A stretch of 64,000 nt of DNA from Thermoguttaceae bacterium (GTDB lineage Bacteria > Planctomycetota > Planctomycetia > Pirellulales > Thermoguttaceae): contig JAFQXE010000002.1 of assembly GCA_017407125.1 (NCBI GenBank), forward strand, positions 119,315-183,314, written 5' to 3'. Below, piece after piece: positions 28,148 to 37,090 of the stretch. The stretch's first letter is position 1. Each line of letters begins with the position of its first letter. The position numbers and the translations under genes are program-made. The notes beneath the pieces were generated by a model. That model searched no databases and was not told the DNA's origin. It saw only the letters and a list, made by a program, of their open reading frames with translations.

Positions 28148-28516
28148 TCAGCGGAATATCTTGCCGCATTTAACGCATTCTTTTTTCTTCTCGCCGTATC
28201 CGCACTGATCGCAGAGTCGGGCGGGAATTCTCGCGCCTGGTTTGCCGCATTTAACACAGTAGCGGCGAATTGAAGAGCATTGTGGGCAGAGCATCGCCTG
28301 AATTCTGGCGCCAGACTGACCGCAGCGAACGCAGCAAAATCTGTTTTCGCCCCCGCCGCATTTATCGCATAGAAGAGCCCACGTTCCGAAACAGGGGGAA
28401 AAATCGCCAAGTTGAACAGTAAACAGCGAGTCGTCAAAAATCGGCGCCGATTCGCAGGCAAACGCTTCAGCAGAAGCCAAAGCAAATATCAAAAACAAAA
28501 CAGGCGCTTTCATCAT
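28148..28516 (-). CDS. Secreted zinc-ribbon-repeat protein
   Basis: A 122-residue protein with a signal peptide (KAPVLFLIFALASAEAFA). The mature part carries Cys pairs at regular spacing: LLCDKCGGGE, CCVRCGQSG, LCPQCSS, YCVKCGKPG, LCDQCGYGE and CVKCGKIF, making about three zinc ribbons of the CxxC...CxxC type. The units GARIQAMLCPQC and GARIPARLCDQC show internal duplication. Export of a multi-ribbon protein is unusual, since these folds are mostly cytoplasmic; Cys pairs could instead form disulfides or bind metal outside. The start may be either of the first two Met codons. No family is recognised. Confidence 0.7.
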   Translation of the reverse strand: MMKAPVLFLIFALASAEAFACESAPIFDDSLFTVQLGDFSPCFGTWALLCDKCGGGENRFCCVRCGQSGARIQAMLCPQCSSIRRYCVKCGKPGARIPARLCDQCGYGEKKKECVKCGKIFR

Positions 28517-28845
28517 AGGGCGTCTCCAATAGGCGGGAATAATTCAGGAAGGAAGGTGGGAGGGAATTAGTAATGAGCAATTGTCAATTAGTAATTGACG
28601 CAAAGCGCCTCATCAACTGCTCAATGATGATTATAAATATAAATCTGTCAAAAACAAGCCCATATTGGGCTATTTTTAATAAAATTTCTTAAAATTTTTG
28701 ATTTTTTCGAGGGGAAATAGGCAATACTTACGGGGGGCGGGTATTACCCACCTATAATAAATTGCTTTATTATTTTTCGCGGACAATGTCCGCTCCCCAG
28801 AATGCCGCTCCCCGGAAACGCGCCCCGGCTCGCCAATGACTAATC
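28517..28845. repeat. Gene-free stretch with heptamer element and hairpin module
   Basis: 28560-28620 holds AATTAGT/AATTGTC heptamers around the palindromic core ACGCAAAGCGCCTCATC (28598-28614). 28728-28793 is the inverted copy of the two-hairpin module at 13550-13602 (GGCGGGTATTACCCACC and GCGGACAATGTCCGC). The end, near 28815-28835, has CCCCGGCTCGCC as at 2265 and 17930. No gene is seen. Confidence 0.7.
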
Positions 28846-31788
28846 TCATTCCAGCGTCGGATAAACCTTCTCGCCTTGAAGCTGTTTGTTCTGCTGTTCT
28901 GGTTCATAGACGCTGAAGAACGGCGAGAGCATATCCAGCCAAAGGGCAATTCGATGCCGCTCTTCCTCTGACAGCTTGACCCCGTAATGCCCCTTGTCAA
29001 GCAGCGGCAGAAGCGGGGATTTCAGCGCGCCGAACTGACCGGGCGTCGTCCGAACGGAAGAGCCGTAATCATAAAAGCCCCAACCGTTATACATCAGGTT
29101 GTAATACGAATGATAGAACGCCGCGCCGTTTTTCTTATAGAGCGGTTTGCCCGCGAGAGAGAAAGTCTTGCTCTCCGGCTTTTCATGACATTCTACGCAA
29201 TGTTTGTCCAGAACGGGCTGAACGAGGTCGATGAAGTTGGCGGGACGGCTTCCTTCGACGTCGGGAACTGGGACGGACGCCGGGCGGGTAAACGCCAGCG
29301 GCAGAACGCTCGACGACCGGGTTATCTGCCCTTTGGGTTCGTGACAGCCCACGCAGGAGACGTTGTCGCCGGGCTGGAAGTAAGTCCCGGAGCGCATGGA
29401 CTGGACCGCGTTTCCGTTTTCGTCCAACGCCTGGAAGAAGAGTTCCACCTGAGCGGGAACGGTGAAATGCGCTGAGCCGTCTTCTTCAACCGGGACGGTT
29501 CCGATTACGCCGCGGACAAGGTTGACGCTGTCCATCGACGACGGTTCCTGACGTCCGGTATGATACCCCCAACCGGACGGAACGGACATCGTATAAAGCT
29601 GAACGATTCTCAACGCCTTAATCTTTGTATTCTCCGGCCACGGTTTAAGGCTCTGATAGACGTTGGCGATTGTTACCTCTGCTTGCGGACGCTTTGTCCA
29701 GTCGCGTTCCGGCAGCGGGATGTATTCCTGTGACGGGATTTCTCCCGGCTTAACCAGTTCCGGGGCAACCGTCGGGCGCGTTCTCTTAACAAACGGCAGA
29801 ACCGTCGCGCAACCAATTTCCGGGTCGCGATAAATCAGTTCCCGGTTCCCGAACCGGTCGAGCAGATAAATTCCGTAGTCCCCTTTGCTGCTTTTATCCC
29901 ATTGCATTCCCTTACCGGGCAAAAAAGAGTAGTCGGCAACCGCCAAAAACAGGTCTTCGGAAATCGGATAGGCAAAACCCCAGACCTGCGCCCCGCCCTG
30001 CGATTCCGGGAAATCGATGTCCGGCGTCAAACGCTTGGTACACGCCATCGCGTCTGTTTCCTCCTCCGGCGCACGAGACGGGTCAATTATAATCAGCGAG
30101 CCGTAGTTCTGCCCGTGGTGCGGGCCGGCAGTCGCGACAAACTTGGAGGAATTCGGAATCGCCCGGATGTCCATTTCGGTATCCGCCCGCTGACGCCGCA
30201 GAGTAAAGTTCCCGTGTATAGCGCGAGGGTCAGACCCGTTGAGCGTCATAATCCAGGGAGTATGTGCCGTACAGCCGTGACGGTCGATGTAATCCCAGCG
30301 CGTCCAGACGATTTTCCCGTCGTTGGAAACGGACGGCGCCCATTCGTTGGTTTCGTGATAGCTCAAACAGCGCATTAGCGTTCCATCTGGATTCATATCG
30401 AATATCGTGTAGTTCGGACATTCGCGACCGCAGCGCAGATAGCCTCCGCGGCGCTCGGAAATAAACGCCAGACGTCCGTTGGGCAGGAAACACGGATAGA
30501 AGTCGTTCCACGTCCCGTCGGTAATCTGCCGAAGGTCCGTACCGTCAACGTTAGCGGTAAAGATATGCAGGCAGCGGCCCTGTTCCCAATGTCCCCGAGT
30601 CAAATCGGTGTGATATTTATGCCCTCTGTCGCCCGTCGCTTCGACGTAGGCAAAGGCGATTTTCTGAGCGTCGTAGTCCAGAGCCAGCGTCGCGAACCCG
30701 CCGGTCTTGAGGTTGTCTCCCTTAAGACGCCCGGATTCAACAACGGAGTTTTCCAGAACGTTTTTGACAGTTGGTTCAGAATCCGGATTAAACGCGTTTT
30801 CCAGCACAAAGACCCCGCCGCCGGGCAGAATATTGATTCCGTAGTACTGATCGCAAAGATGGTTGAACGTAGCGCGATGTTTTTTGACAAACAACAGCTT
30901 GTCGAAATCCAGATCCGGGTCGGCAAACATCACCCGCCGCCGGACTTTCGCGATCTTTTCAAACAGAGCAAAACTCTGTTCAACCGTCTGCGTTTTGTTT
31001 TCCTTCGGATTGAGCGCTTTCAGCTCCGTCAGAAACGGCTCCGCCAAGTCAGAATCGAGCTTTTCCAGTCGTTTGACAGCGGCGAGGGTTCGGCGATAAA
31101 TGACGTCTGTCGGCGTTCTGTCCTTTGGCAGAATCCCCGCCTGGGGGTCGTAAATCTGCCCGGCGATTTTGTCGTATCGCTGACGGTTGTCGATGTCCTC
31201 CAGCAAAATATTGTACTGACTAATCAGCTCCGGGTCAGCCCCGGGAACGTTCTTCAAATAGACTTTGGCGTCAGCAGTAAACGTCTTACCGTCGACAATG
31301 GGCTGCAGTTCAGCTGCTGAAGCGTACGGCTGATTTCCAACCGAGGACAGAACCGTTACCTTGACAAACCGTCCCTCGACGGGCTTGTCAAACAGAATTG
31401 TAACAGTGTCCTTGACGTTCTTTCTCAGGGAATCCAGATTGCCTTTCCAAACCGGCGCGCCGACATTTTCATGGTCAGCGAAGACGTAAACCTCCGTTTC
31501 GCAGAACGTCCCGTTGTTGTTGGAATCCTGCCGGGGCGTATACGAGACGCCGCGAACCGTTTCGGTCCTTTTCAAATCGAATTCAACCCAGTGCGGCGGC
31601 TCTGGTTTTCGCTTTTCAAACTCCGTATGCCAGAAATTGGCTTTATCCCCGTCGCAGGCGAACGAGCTTTTGTAAACCGGAAAGCTTTGGCTGTCCGTCT
31701 TGATGGAAATAATAACGGCTTCATCCGCAAACGACGCCGTTGCCAAAAGACACGCTACCGCGATAATTAAGGATTGAATTGCTTTCAT
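28846..31788 (-). CDS. Hydrazine-synthase-alpha-like protein with discoidin-type domain and two haem c sites
   Basis: A 980-residue exported protein (signal SLIIAVACLLATASFA). Residues 25-165 form an F5/8 type C or NPCBM-like beta-sandwich (FACDGDKANFWHTEF...VEFDLKRTETVRGVSYTPR). The centre is a TolB-like propeller (GTDLRQITDGTWNDFYPCF, GRLAFISERRGGYLRCGRECP). The C-terminal part has two CxxCH sites: CVGCH in GDNVSCVGCHEPKG and CVECH in LDKHCVECHEKP. This propeller plus haem layout is that of the planctomycete HZS-alpha-domain family, which includes but is not limited to the anammox hydrazine synthase subunit. No beta or gamma subunits are nearby, so hydrazine synthesis is not implied. A periplasmic redox or carbohydrate-linked role is possible. 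Confidence 0.8.
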   Translation of the reverse strand: MKAIQSLIIAVACLLATASFADEAVIISIKTDSQSFPVYKSSFACDGDKANFWHTEFEKRKPEPPHWVEFDLKRTETVRGVSYTPRQDSNNNGTFCETEVYVFADHENVGAPVWKGNLDSLRKNVKDTVTILFDKPVEGRFVKVTVLSSVGNQPYASAAELQPIVDGKTFTADAKVYLKNVPGADPELISQYNILLEDIDNRQRYDKIAGQIYDPQAGILPKDRTPTDVIYRRTLAAVKRLEKLDSDLAEPFLTELKALNPKENKTQTVEQSFALFEKIAKVRRRVMFADPDLDFDKLLFVKKHRATFNHLCDQYYGINILPGGGVFVLENAFNPDSEPTVKNVLENSVVESGRLKGDNLKTGGFATLALDYDAQKIAFAYVEATGDRGHKYHTDLTRGHWEQGRCLHIFTANVDGTDLRQITDGTWNDFYPCFLPNGRLAFISERRGGYLRCGRECPNYTIFDMNPDGTLMRCLSYHETNEWAPSVSNDGKIVWTRWDYIDRHGCTAHTPWIMTLNGSDPRAIHGNFTLRRQRADTEMDIRAIPNSSKFVATAGPHHGQNYGSLIIIDPSRAPEEETDAMACTKRLTPDIDFPESQGGAQVWGFAYPISEDLFLAVADYSFLPGKGMQWDKSSKGDYGIYLLDRFGNRELIYRDPEIGCATVLPFVKRTRPTVAPELVKPGEIPSQEYIPLPERDWTKRPQAEVTIANVYQSLKPWPENTKIKALRIVQLYTMSVPSGWGYHTGRQEPSSMDSVNLVRGVIGTVPVEEDGSAHFTVPAQVELFFQALDENGNAVQSMRSGTYFQPGDNVSCVGCHEPKGQITRSSSVLPLAFTRPASVPVPDVEGSRPANFIDLVQPVLDKHCVECHEKPESKTFSLAGKPLYKKNGAAFYHSYYNLMYNGWGFYDYGSSVRTTPGQFGALKSPLLPLLDKGHYGVKLSEEERHRIALWLDMLSPFFSVYEPEQQNKQLQGEKVYPTLE

Positions 31789-32237
31789 GAGTAATTAGGC
31801 AGGGGTTAAAACTTCTCTGGGAACTGCTGGGAACCTCCGGGAGAGTTCTGGGAACTGCTGGGATAAATCCAAAATATACTGAAAACACTTGAGTTTTTCC
31901 TATGTTAAGCCTCTAGCTGCTAGCTTCTAGCTATTAGTTTGATAAGCCTGATTCGTGCGGTATCGCAAGAAATAGGGATAACCAAGCTAGCGGCTAGGAG
32001 CTAGGAGCTAATAGCTCATTTTTCGGGAAATTTCAAGTAGAACAAGTATAATTCCAGAATCCTCCCAGTCTTCTGATTGAGTTTCATTTTATCCCAACAA
32101 GAATTTAATTGCAATCCCCCCTGATACTGTATTTTATGAAATAATCTAGGGTTTATCCTCTTGTACAATGCTAAATTTATGTTATAATGAACAAATGTCA
32201 ATAGAATAATACAGGCATTTAAAATAAGACTTTACAG
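31789..32237. repeat. Gene-free divergent region with inverted CTAGCT repeats
   Basis: 31803-31865 holds repeats of GGGAACTGCTGGGA. 31910-31942 carries CTAGCTG/CTAGCTT heptamers, and 31983-32017 their inverted partners (GCTAGGA, GCTAATA), so the 110-bp span can fold on itself. The fourth DUF1559 promoter lies at 32161-32188. No gene is accepted here. Confidence 0.65.
32161..32188 (+). promoter_or_regulatory. Promoter for the fourth DUF1559 gene
   Basis: TTGTAC, a 16-base spacer and a perfect TATAAT; the leader is about 50 bases. Confidence 0.7.
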
Positions 32238-33326
32238 ATGAATATTCGCACTGCTTTTACCTTGGTCGAGTTATTGGTTGTAATGACAATCATTGCCATT
32301 CTTGTTGGTTTGACTCTTCCTGCCGTTAACGGCGCTCGCGAAACTGCCAGGCGAGTTATCTGCACCAATAATCTGACTCAGCTTTCCCGCGCGATGAATA
32401 CGCATGTAACAACGCAAGGCTTTTTCCCGTCAGGCGGATGGGGATGGTTCTGGATTGGAGAGCCGGATTGCGGATACGGCTCTCAGCAGCCGGGCAGCTG
32501 GTTTTTCAATATTATGGATTATATGGAACAGGGCAACGTCCGGAATCAGGGCCTGGGTTTGGATGGATCAGCGCGAAAAGAAGCGCTCAAACTCCGAATG
32601 AAAACCCCAATTCCCATTATCAACTGTCCAACCAGAAGAACCAGAAACGTCTATCCAACCAAACCCGAAGACAGAAACAAATACCTGACTCAGGCAAAAG
32701 ACCATTCATTTGTGGGATTAAAAGGCAACGAAAAGGCGTCTGTTCAATATCTTTCCAATGTTGAAGAATGCATCAAGGGAGACTACGCTTCTAATGCCGG
32801 AACGTGGGGAAACGATATTTTTGGTCACAAAATTACTTATATGGTCAACGCCAACTCGTATAATTATACAGATTCCAATCAAAACGGCAAAGATGCAAAA
32901 TACACCTCTTTGAGAAACTGCGCCAAAACTGGCGGTCGATGCGGCATCAGTTTTTTGTTTAGCGAAGTTACGCCGGACGACGTTGAAGACGGTCTGACAA
33001 ATACGTATATGCTGGGAGAGAAATATCTCAATACATTCAAGTATATTGTTGACAATGGAACCAGCAACGCCGATAACGAATCCGTATACGACGGCGCTGA
33101 CAACGATAATCAGCGAATTGCCGCCGGCGGACCGATGAAAGACAGAAAAAACTATACCAATCTGGATAAATTCGGTTCTGCCCACGCTTTTTCTTTCAAT
33201 ATGGCATTTTGCGACGGCTCCGTGCGACGCGTGAACTACAATATCAACGAAAAAATTCATACAAATCTGTGCAACCGCCACGATGGAAACAAGATTACAG
33301 ACTGGAGCGCAATTAGCGACGAATAA
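32238..33326 (+). CDS. DUF1559 protein with prepilin-type N-terminus (distant copy)
   Basis: A 362-residue protein beginning [19 protein letters not shown], a prepilin signal, then a hydrophobic helix and the DUF1559 domain. It is clearly more distant from the three tandem copies and keeps the canonical ending H-X9-DG ([12 protein letters not shown]), which those copies have lost. Cys pairs near residues 35 and 120 are shared with the family. It is monocistronic, with its own promoter, and converges on the M16 peptidase gene 24 bases away. A surface pseudopilin-like role is inferred from the family. Confidence 0.9.
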   Translation: MNIRTAFTLVELLVVMTIIAILVGLTLPAVNGARETARRVICTNNLTQLSRAMNTHVTTQGFFPSGGWGWFWIGEPDCGYGSQQPGSWFFNIMDYMEQGNVRNQGLGLDGSARKEALKLRMKTPIPIINCPTRRTRNVYPTKPEDRNKYLTQAKDHSFVGLKGNEKASVQYLSNVEECIKGDYASNAGTWGNDIFGHKITYMVNANSYNYTDSNQNGKDAKYTSLRNCAKTGGRCGISFLFSEVTPDDVEDGLTNTYMLGEKYLNTFKYIVDNGTSNADNESVYDGADNDNQRIAAGGPMKDRKNYTNLDKFGSAHAFSFNMAFCDGSVRRVNYNINEKIHTNLCNRHDGNKITDWSAISDE

Positions 33327-33349
33327 CGTTACGATTATTGTCCCGTTTT

Positions 33350-34576
33350 TTACTCCTCGTTCGGTCCGACCGCAAACCGAACGGAGGGTTTGAGCGGGAA
33401 CCGTTTTGCCATGTCGTTGATTTCGTCCAATGTTACGCTTTTCAGAACGTTGATTTCGTCGTCGAGAGTAAAATACTGATTTCGATAAATCCAGTCAGAA
33501 GCTATCGTAAACACTCTCGACAAGACGCGTTCCTCGCGCATTATCAGGCTTGCCAGTTCCCGGCGTCGGCGCTGATCGAGTTCCTTTTCCGTAAACCCGT
33601 TTTTCAAGACGTCAGCGTAGACGTCGGCGACAATATCCATGCACGTCTGTTCCTCTTCCGGAGCGCAGGAGAATGAGGAGTTAAACGCGCCGACTTCGGT
33701 ATAGTCAGAATAAGATAGCTGAGCGGAGTCCGCCAAACCGACGTCGCACAACTTCCAGTAGAACCGACTACCAGACTCGTCCCCGACAAGCGACGCAAAC
33801 ATTTTCGCGGCGTAATAATCCCGGCCAACCGGATCCGGTCCGGGATACCAGTCGATTATGTACTCTTCCGCCGCGGTCGGGTCAGCAATTCGATTAAACG
33901 CCTGTCCCGGAGTAAACGACTGCAAATTCCGTTTGACGTCTCGGGGCGTCCAGAAGCCGCAGTATTTCTCCGCCAAACGAGTCAGAAGATCGAAGTCGAC
34001 TTTCCCCGCCGCGCAAAGAACGATGTTGTTCGGGACGTACTGACGGTTGAGATAATCCCGCATCATTTCCGGCGTCATGGCGTTGAGCGAGTCGACTGTC
34101 CCGATAATCGGATTTCCCAGCGGATGCCCGTTAAAAAACGCTCTCCGCGCCTGCTCGTCCATGTCGTAGGGCGGCTCGTCCTGATACATTTTCAACTCTT
34201 CCAGAACGACCTGGCGTTCAGAATTGAAGTCCGACTCCCTCAGCGCCGGGCGCAGAACGTCCGACCACAATTCTATAACCGGTTCCAGAAATTCCGGGAG
34301 AGACGAGGCGTAAAAAATCGTCGCGTCTTCGCTCGTACAGGCGTTGTTCGACGCGCCCATATCGTCAAAAGCGCGGTTGACTTCCTCCGCCGTCCGCTTT
34401 TGCGTCCCCTTGAAGATCATGTGTTCCAGAAAATGACTCACGCCCGATTCCGCCGGCGACTCGTCACGGCTGCCCGTCTTGACGAAAAAGCCAACGCTGA
34501 CGCTGTACGCGTACGGAATCGTTTCCGCCAAAACCGTCAAGCCGTTAGAAAGAACTGTTGAATGGAATTGAGTCAT
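33350..34576 (-). CDS. M16 family zinc metallopeptidase
   Basis: A 408-residue M16B (processing-peptidase-like) enzyme. The inverted zinc motif HxxEH is present as His48-Phe-Leu-Glu51-His52 in GVSHFLEHMIFKG, and the third ligand Glu lies in the later RQVVLEELKMYQDEP. The C-terminal half has the second M16 fold (ADSAQLSYSDYTEVGAF...). It has no signal peptide. Active M16B enzymes work as pairs or homodimers; no inactive partner gene is next to it. A heptamer element lies directly upstream and may contain its promoter region. Confidence 0.9.
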   Translation of the reverse strand: MTQFHSTVLSNGLTVLAETIPYAYSVSVGFFVKTGSRDESPAESGVSHFLEHMIFKGTQKRTAEEVNRAFDDMGASNNACTSEDATIFYASSLPEFLEPVIELWSDVLRPALRESDFNSERQVVLEELKMYQDEPPYDMDEQARRAFFNGHPLGNPIIGTVDSLNAMTPEMMRDYLNRQYVPNNIVLCAAGKVDFDLLTRLAEKYCGFWTPRDVKRNLQSFTPGQAFNRIADPTAAEEYIIDWYPGPDPVGRDYYAAKMFASLVGDESGSRFYWKLCDVGLADSAQLSYSDYTEVGAFNSSFSCAPEEEQTCMDIVADVYADVLKNGFTEKELDQRRRRELASLIMREERVLSRVFTIASDWIYRNQYFTLDDEINVLKSVTLDEINDMAKRFPLKPSVRFAVGPNEE

Positions 34577-34587
34577 AAAATAAAATC

Positions 34588-34663
34588 GTAATGCGTAATT
34601 CGTAATGCGTAATTACGCAAAGCGCTCATCAATTGCTAATTGCTAATTGACAATTGCTAATTT
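34588..34663. repeat. Heptamer element: GTAATGC array, palindromic core, AATTGCT array
   Basis: GTAATGC/GTAATTC units, the core ACGCAAAGCGCTCATC (34615-34630), then AATTGCT units. It is the clearest example of the array-core-array layout, and lies between two minus-strand genes, reaching the stop of the downstream one. Confidence 0.75.
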
Positions 34664-37059
34664 TACTGAGCGAACATGGGCATAATCAAGTCGCCTCGAG
34701 GTCCTTGATCCGGCTGGGTCAGCGGGACGGCGTCAGGCGCGTTCAGCGTTGGCGCGTCAGGAGTTGTGAGTTGCGAGTTGCGAGTTGCGAGAGAAGTTGA
34801 ATTATTCGCCGAAGGCGAATCACTACTGCCTACTGCCTCTTGCCTACTGTCTGATTCTCCCGCTGCCTTCCAGACGCCGATTTCGGATTTACCCGGCGTG
34901 AGTTCAATACGCGCATCGCTTTCTATCGTTTCCGAATCGTTATCGTCAAATTCGCGCTGTCGATAAGCGCACGACTCCTTAACGGCATACGTCGCCCCTC
35001 GGGAATCAATCAACTGAACCAGAATCTTGTGAATTCCCGGCTGGAACGCAACGGCGACAATTTTCAGATCGCGCATCTCGCCCTGTTTGAGTTCAATCGG
35101 ATTGTTGACGACAACCTGACCGCTTTGAATCGTGTTGGGCGCGCCAGACGCTCGAATCGGTTCAATGCCGTTGCCAAAAAACGCCATCGCGTTAAACGAA
35201 ACGGTTTTATCGGCGTTGTTGACAATTCGAACAAGATACTCCGTCGGCTGACCAACGTATGCGTTTCCCGTCTGCGGAGGCAAAATCGAAATCTTTATCG
35301 ACTCGTCTTTCACGTTGACGTTAATCGTTTTAGTCGCTTCAAAGCCTGACGAATCTCGAACCTGAGCTGTCAGAGACAGGTTATTGTGCTGACGAGCGTT
35401 GAGCTTCATATAAATGGACTTTTTCTCGCCAGACTCCAATTGTTCCAGATTTAACTTTGCGGTTTTATCGTCGCCAAATCCTTCTGGATGAACGCTCAAA
35501 ACAATATCCCGACGAACGGCGTCCGTTGTGTTGATAACGCTCAAAGAAAACATCTCATTCTTGCCAAACTCAACCTCGTTCGGTCCATCAATTTCAATAA
35601 TCAACGGAGCGGTCTGGGTTAACGAAGATTTTGACGCGCCGTCAACTGGTTTTGTAACAGGTTCGCTTTTAACAATTGTTTCATTAACAACGGGCTTTTT
35701 TTCAACGTCAAGCGACTTGTTTTCAAATGCAGGCGTCTGAACTACAGTTTTCTCTTTAGGGACGTCAATCTCTGGAACGGATTCTGGAACGGGTTCCAAA
35801 ACCGGAGCGTCGCCGCTCTTTTCAGAGAGATTCTCCAATGGCGATGAGCTGTGCAAGTCTTCGATTACCGGCGAAGCCGAAGGAGCCGCCGCGCCAATTG
35901 CAGGACTATGGGCGGCATTTGCTTCAGGCGTTCCCTGACCCATGTTCTCTGATTGCGGCAGCGCCTCTGTAAGTTCCGGTCCCGCCATATCCATAACAGG
36001 TTCTGACGGAACGCTTGTCAATCTGTTAATAGGCTTATACGTTTCGCTGAACGCCGCTGAACCAGATTCAAGTTTGAGCGACCCGGAATTCCCTGAATTG
36101 ATTATGGATTTTCCTGAGCCTGCGGTCGGCTGTTGAGCGAATGGATTGACTGGCATTGGAGCTGGGGTAAGTTGAGGCGTTGCATGAACAACGCCATCCG
36201 GAGCAGGACTGTAAATGCGTTCCTGATTGAGCGGCGTCGACTGCCGAGCCCGACCTCCCATAATAATTCGTTTGACGCCGGGTTCCGATTCGTTACGAGG
36301 CGCAGCGACGTTAGGCGTTACAAGTTGGGAGTTGGGAGTTGCAAGAGGCATAACAGGGACGTTTTGCATATTCTCGTTACTCGGGACGGCCCACTCGCCT
36401 CCATCCTGCTGAATCTCGCTATCGGCGAAATTGGGCAAAGATCCTCCGGTTTCAGGGTTGTAAATCATTTCCCCTTTTTCGTTATAGACAGCGCCTTCTT
36501 GCGGCAGAAAATCTTTCGAATCCAACGGAACAACAGGATATTGAGTTTTCTGTCCGCTGGGCATAGCCTGATGAGACGCATGGGAATGCGGATGGTTATA
36601 CGCTGGCGCCAGAGGCGGCGCTGGTTCAACATATTGTGACTGCGGCTGAACAGGCGCTGCTCCTGTCAGCCAGCTTTTTATCGACCACTTGTTTTGAACC
36701 GAGCCTTGAGGCGTTGGCGCAGCTGGAGGAGCGTATTGAGGACTGGGAAAAGACTGCGTTCCTTCAACGTATTCATACTGACGCCCAGAGTCGTTCATGT
36801 TGGTCATCGGAGTCGCTGGGACATTGGTCATTTGCGGAGCGGGAACGTTGTACGCTCCGTAATTCGCATCGCTCTGCATTGGCGTTTCAACCTTCGGAGC
36901 GGAATTGGAAGAACTGCCGCGTCCGCGAAAGACGTCCAACAGCGTTCCGCCAGAACCGGAATCGTTCCAAGCGCCATAGACTTCCAGCCCCATAGCGTTC
37001 CAAACAGTCATTGTTAAAACGGCTGCGATAAATAGTCGCCAGAAGACATGTTTTTTCAT
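34663..37059 (-). CDS. Large exported protein with CARDB-like beta domains and repeat-derived segments
   Basis: A 798-residue product from ATG 37059 (MKKHVFWRLFIAAV), preceded by GAGAAATAG; a TTG at 37107 would add 16 residues. The first 30 residues form a signal sequence. The middle 450 are Pro/Ser/Gln-rich and low in complexity. From about residue 500 two Ig-like or CARDB/DUF11-type beta domains appear (LIIEIDGPNEVEFGKNEMFSL and PPQTGNAYVGQPTEYLVRI), the usual look of planctomycete envelope proteins. Two tracts are coded by heptamer DNA: SRQEAVGSS...ATRNSQLTTP (34761-34854) and NSQLVTPN (36317-36345). The gene follows V-like neighbour 37091-40177 by 31 bases, so both form an operon. Confidence 0.65.
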   Translation of the reverse strand: MKKHVFWRLFIAAVLTMTVWNAMGLEVYGAWNDSGSGGTLLDVFRGRGSSSNSAPKVETPMQSDANYGAYNVPAPQMTNVPATPMTNMNDSGRQYEYVEGTQSFPSPQYAPPAAPTPQGSVQNKWSIKSWLTGAAPVQPQSQYVEPAPPLAPAYNHPHSHASHQAMPSGQKTQYPVVPLDSKDFLPQEGAVYNEKGEMIYNPETGGSLPNFADSEIQQDGGEWAVPSNENMQNVPVMPLATPNSQLVTPNVAAPRNESEPGVKRIIMGGRARQSTPLNQERIYSPAPDGVVHATPQLTPAPMPVNPFAQQPTAGSGKSIINSGNSGSLKLESGSAAFSETYKPINRLTSVPSEPVMDMAGPELTEALPQSENMGQGTPEANAAHSPAIGAAAPSASPVIEDLHSSSPLENLSEKSGDAPVLEPVPESVPEIDVPKEKTVVQTPAFENKSLDVEKKPVVNETIVKSEPVTKPVDGASKSSLTQTAPLIIEIDGPNEVEFGKNEMFSLSVINTTDAVRRDIVLSVHPEGFGDDKTAKLNLEQLESGEKKSIYMKLNARQHNNLSLTAQVRDSSGFEATKTINVNVKDESIKISILPPQTGNAYVGQPTEYLVRIVNNADKTVSFNAMAFFGNGIEPIRASGAPNTIQSGQVVVNNPIELKQGEMRDLKIVAVAFQPGIHKILVQLIDSRGATYAVKESCAYRQREFDDNDSETIESDARIELTPGKSEIGVWKAAGESDSRQEAVGSSDSPSANNSTSLATRNSQLTTPDAPTLNAPDAVPLTQPDQGPRGDLIMPMFAQ
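34761..34854. repeat. Composite heptamer element inside a coding sequence
   Basis: GTTGCGA units (34761-34792), the small palindrome ATTCGCCGAAGGCGAAT (34804-34820) and CTACTGC units (34823-34854), read in frame near the C-terminus of the exported protein. Confidence 0.7.
36317..36345. repeat. Short heptamer array inside a coding sequence
   Basis: Three to four units of GTTGGGA/GTTGCAA, coding NSQL-type residues in the same exported protein. Confidence 0.55.
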
Positions 37060-37090
37060 TCTATTTCTCTGTATCGTCTGTATTAACGAT

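Noticed and set aside
28846..31788. Anammox hydrazine synthase
   Set aside because: Only the alpha-like domain is present; beta and gamma subunits and other anammox genes are absent from the window.
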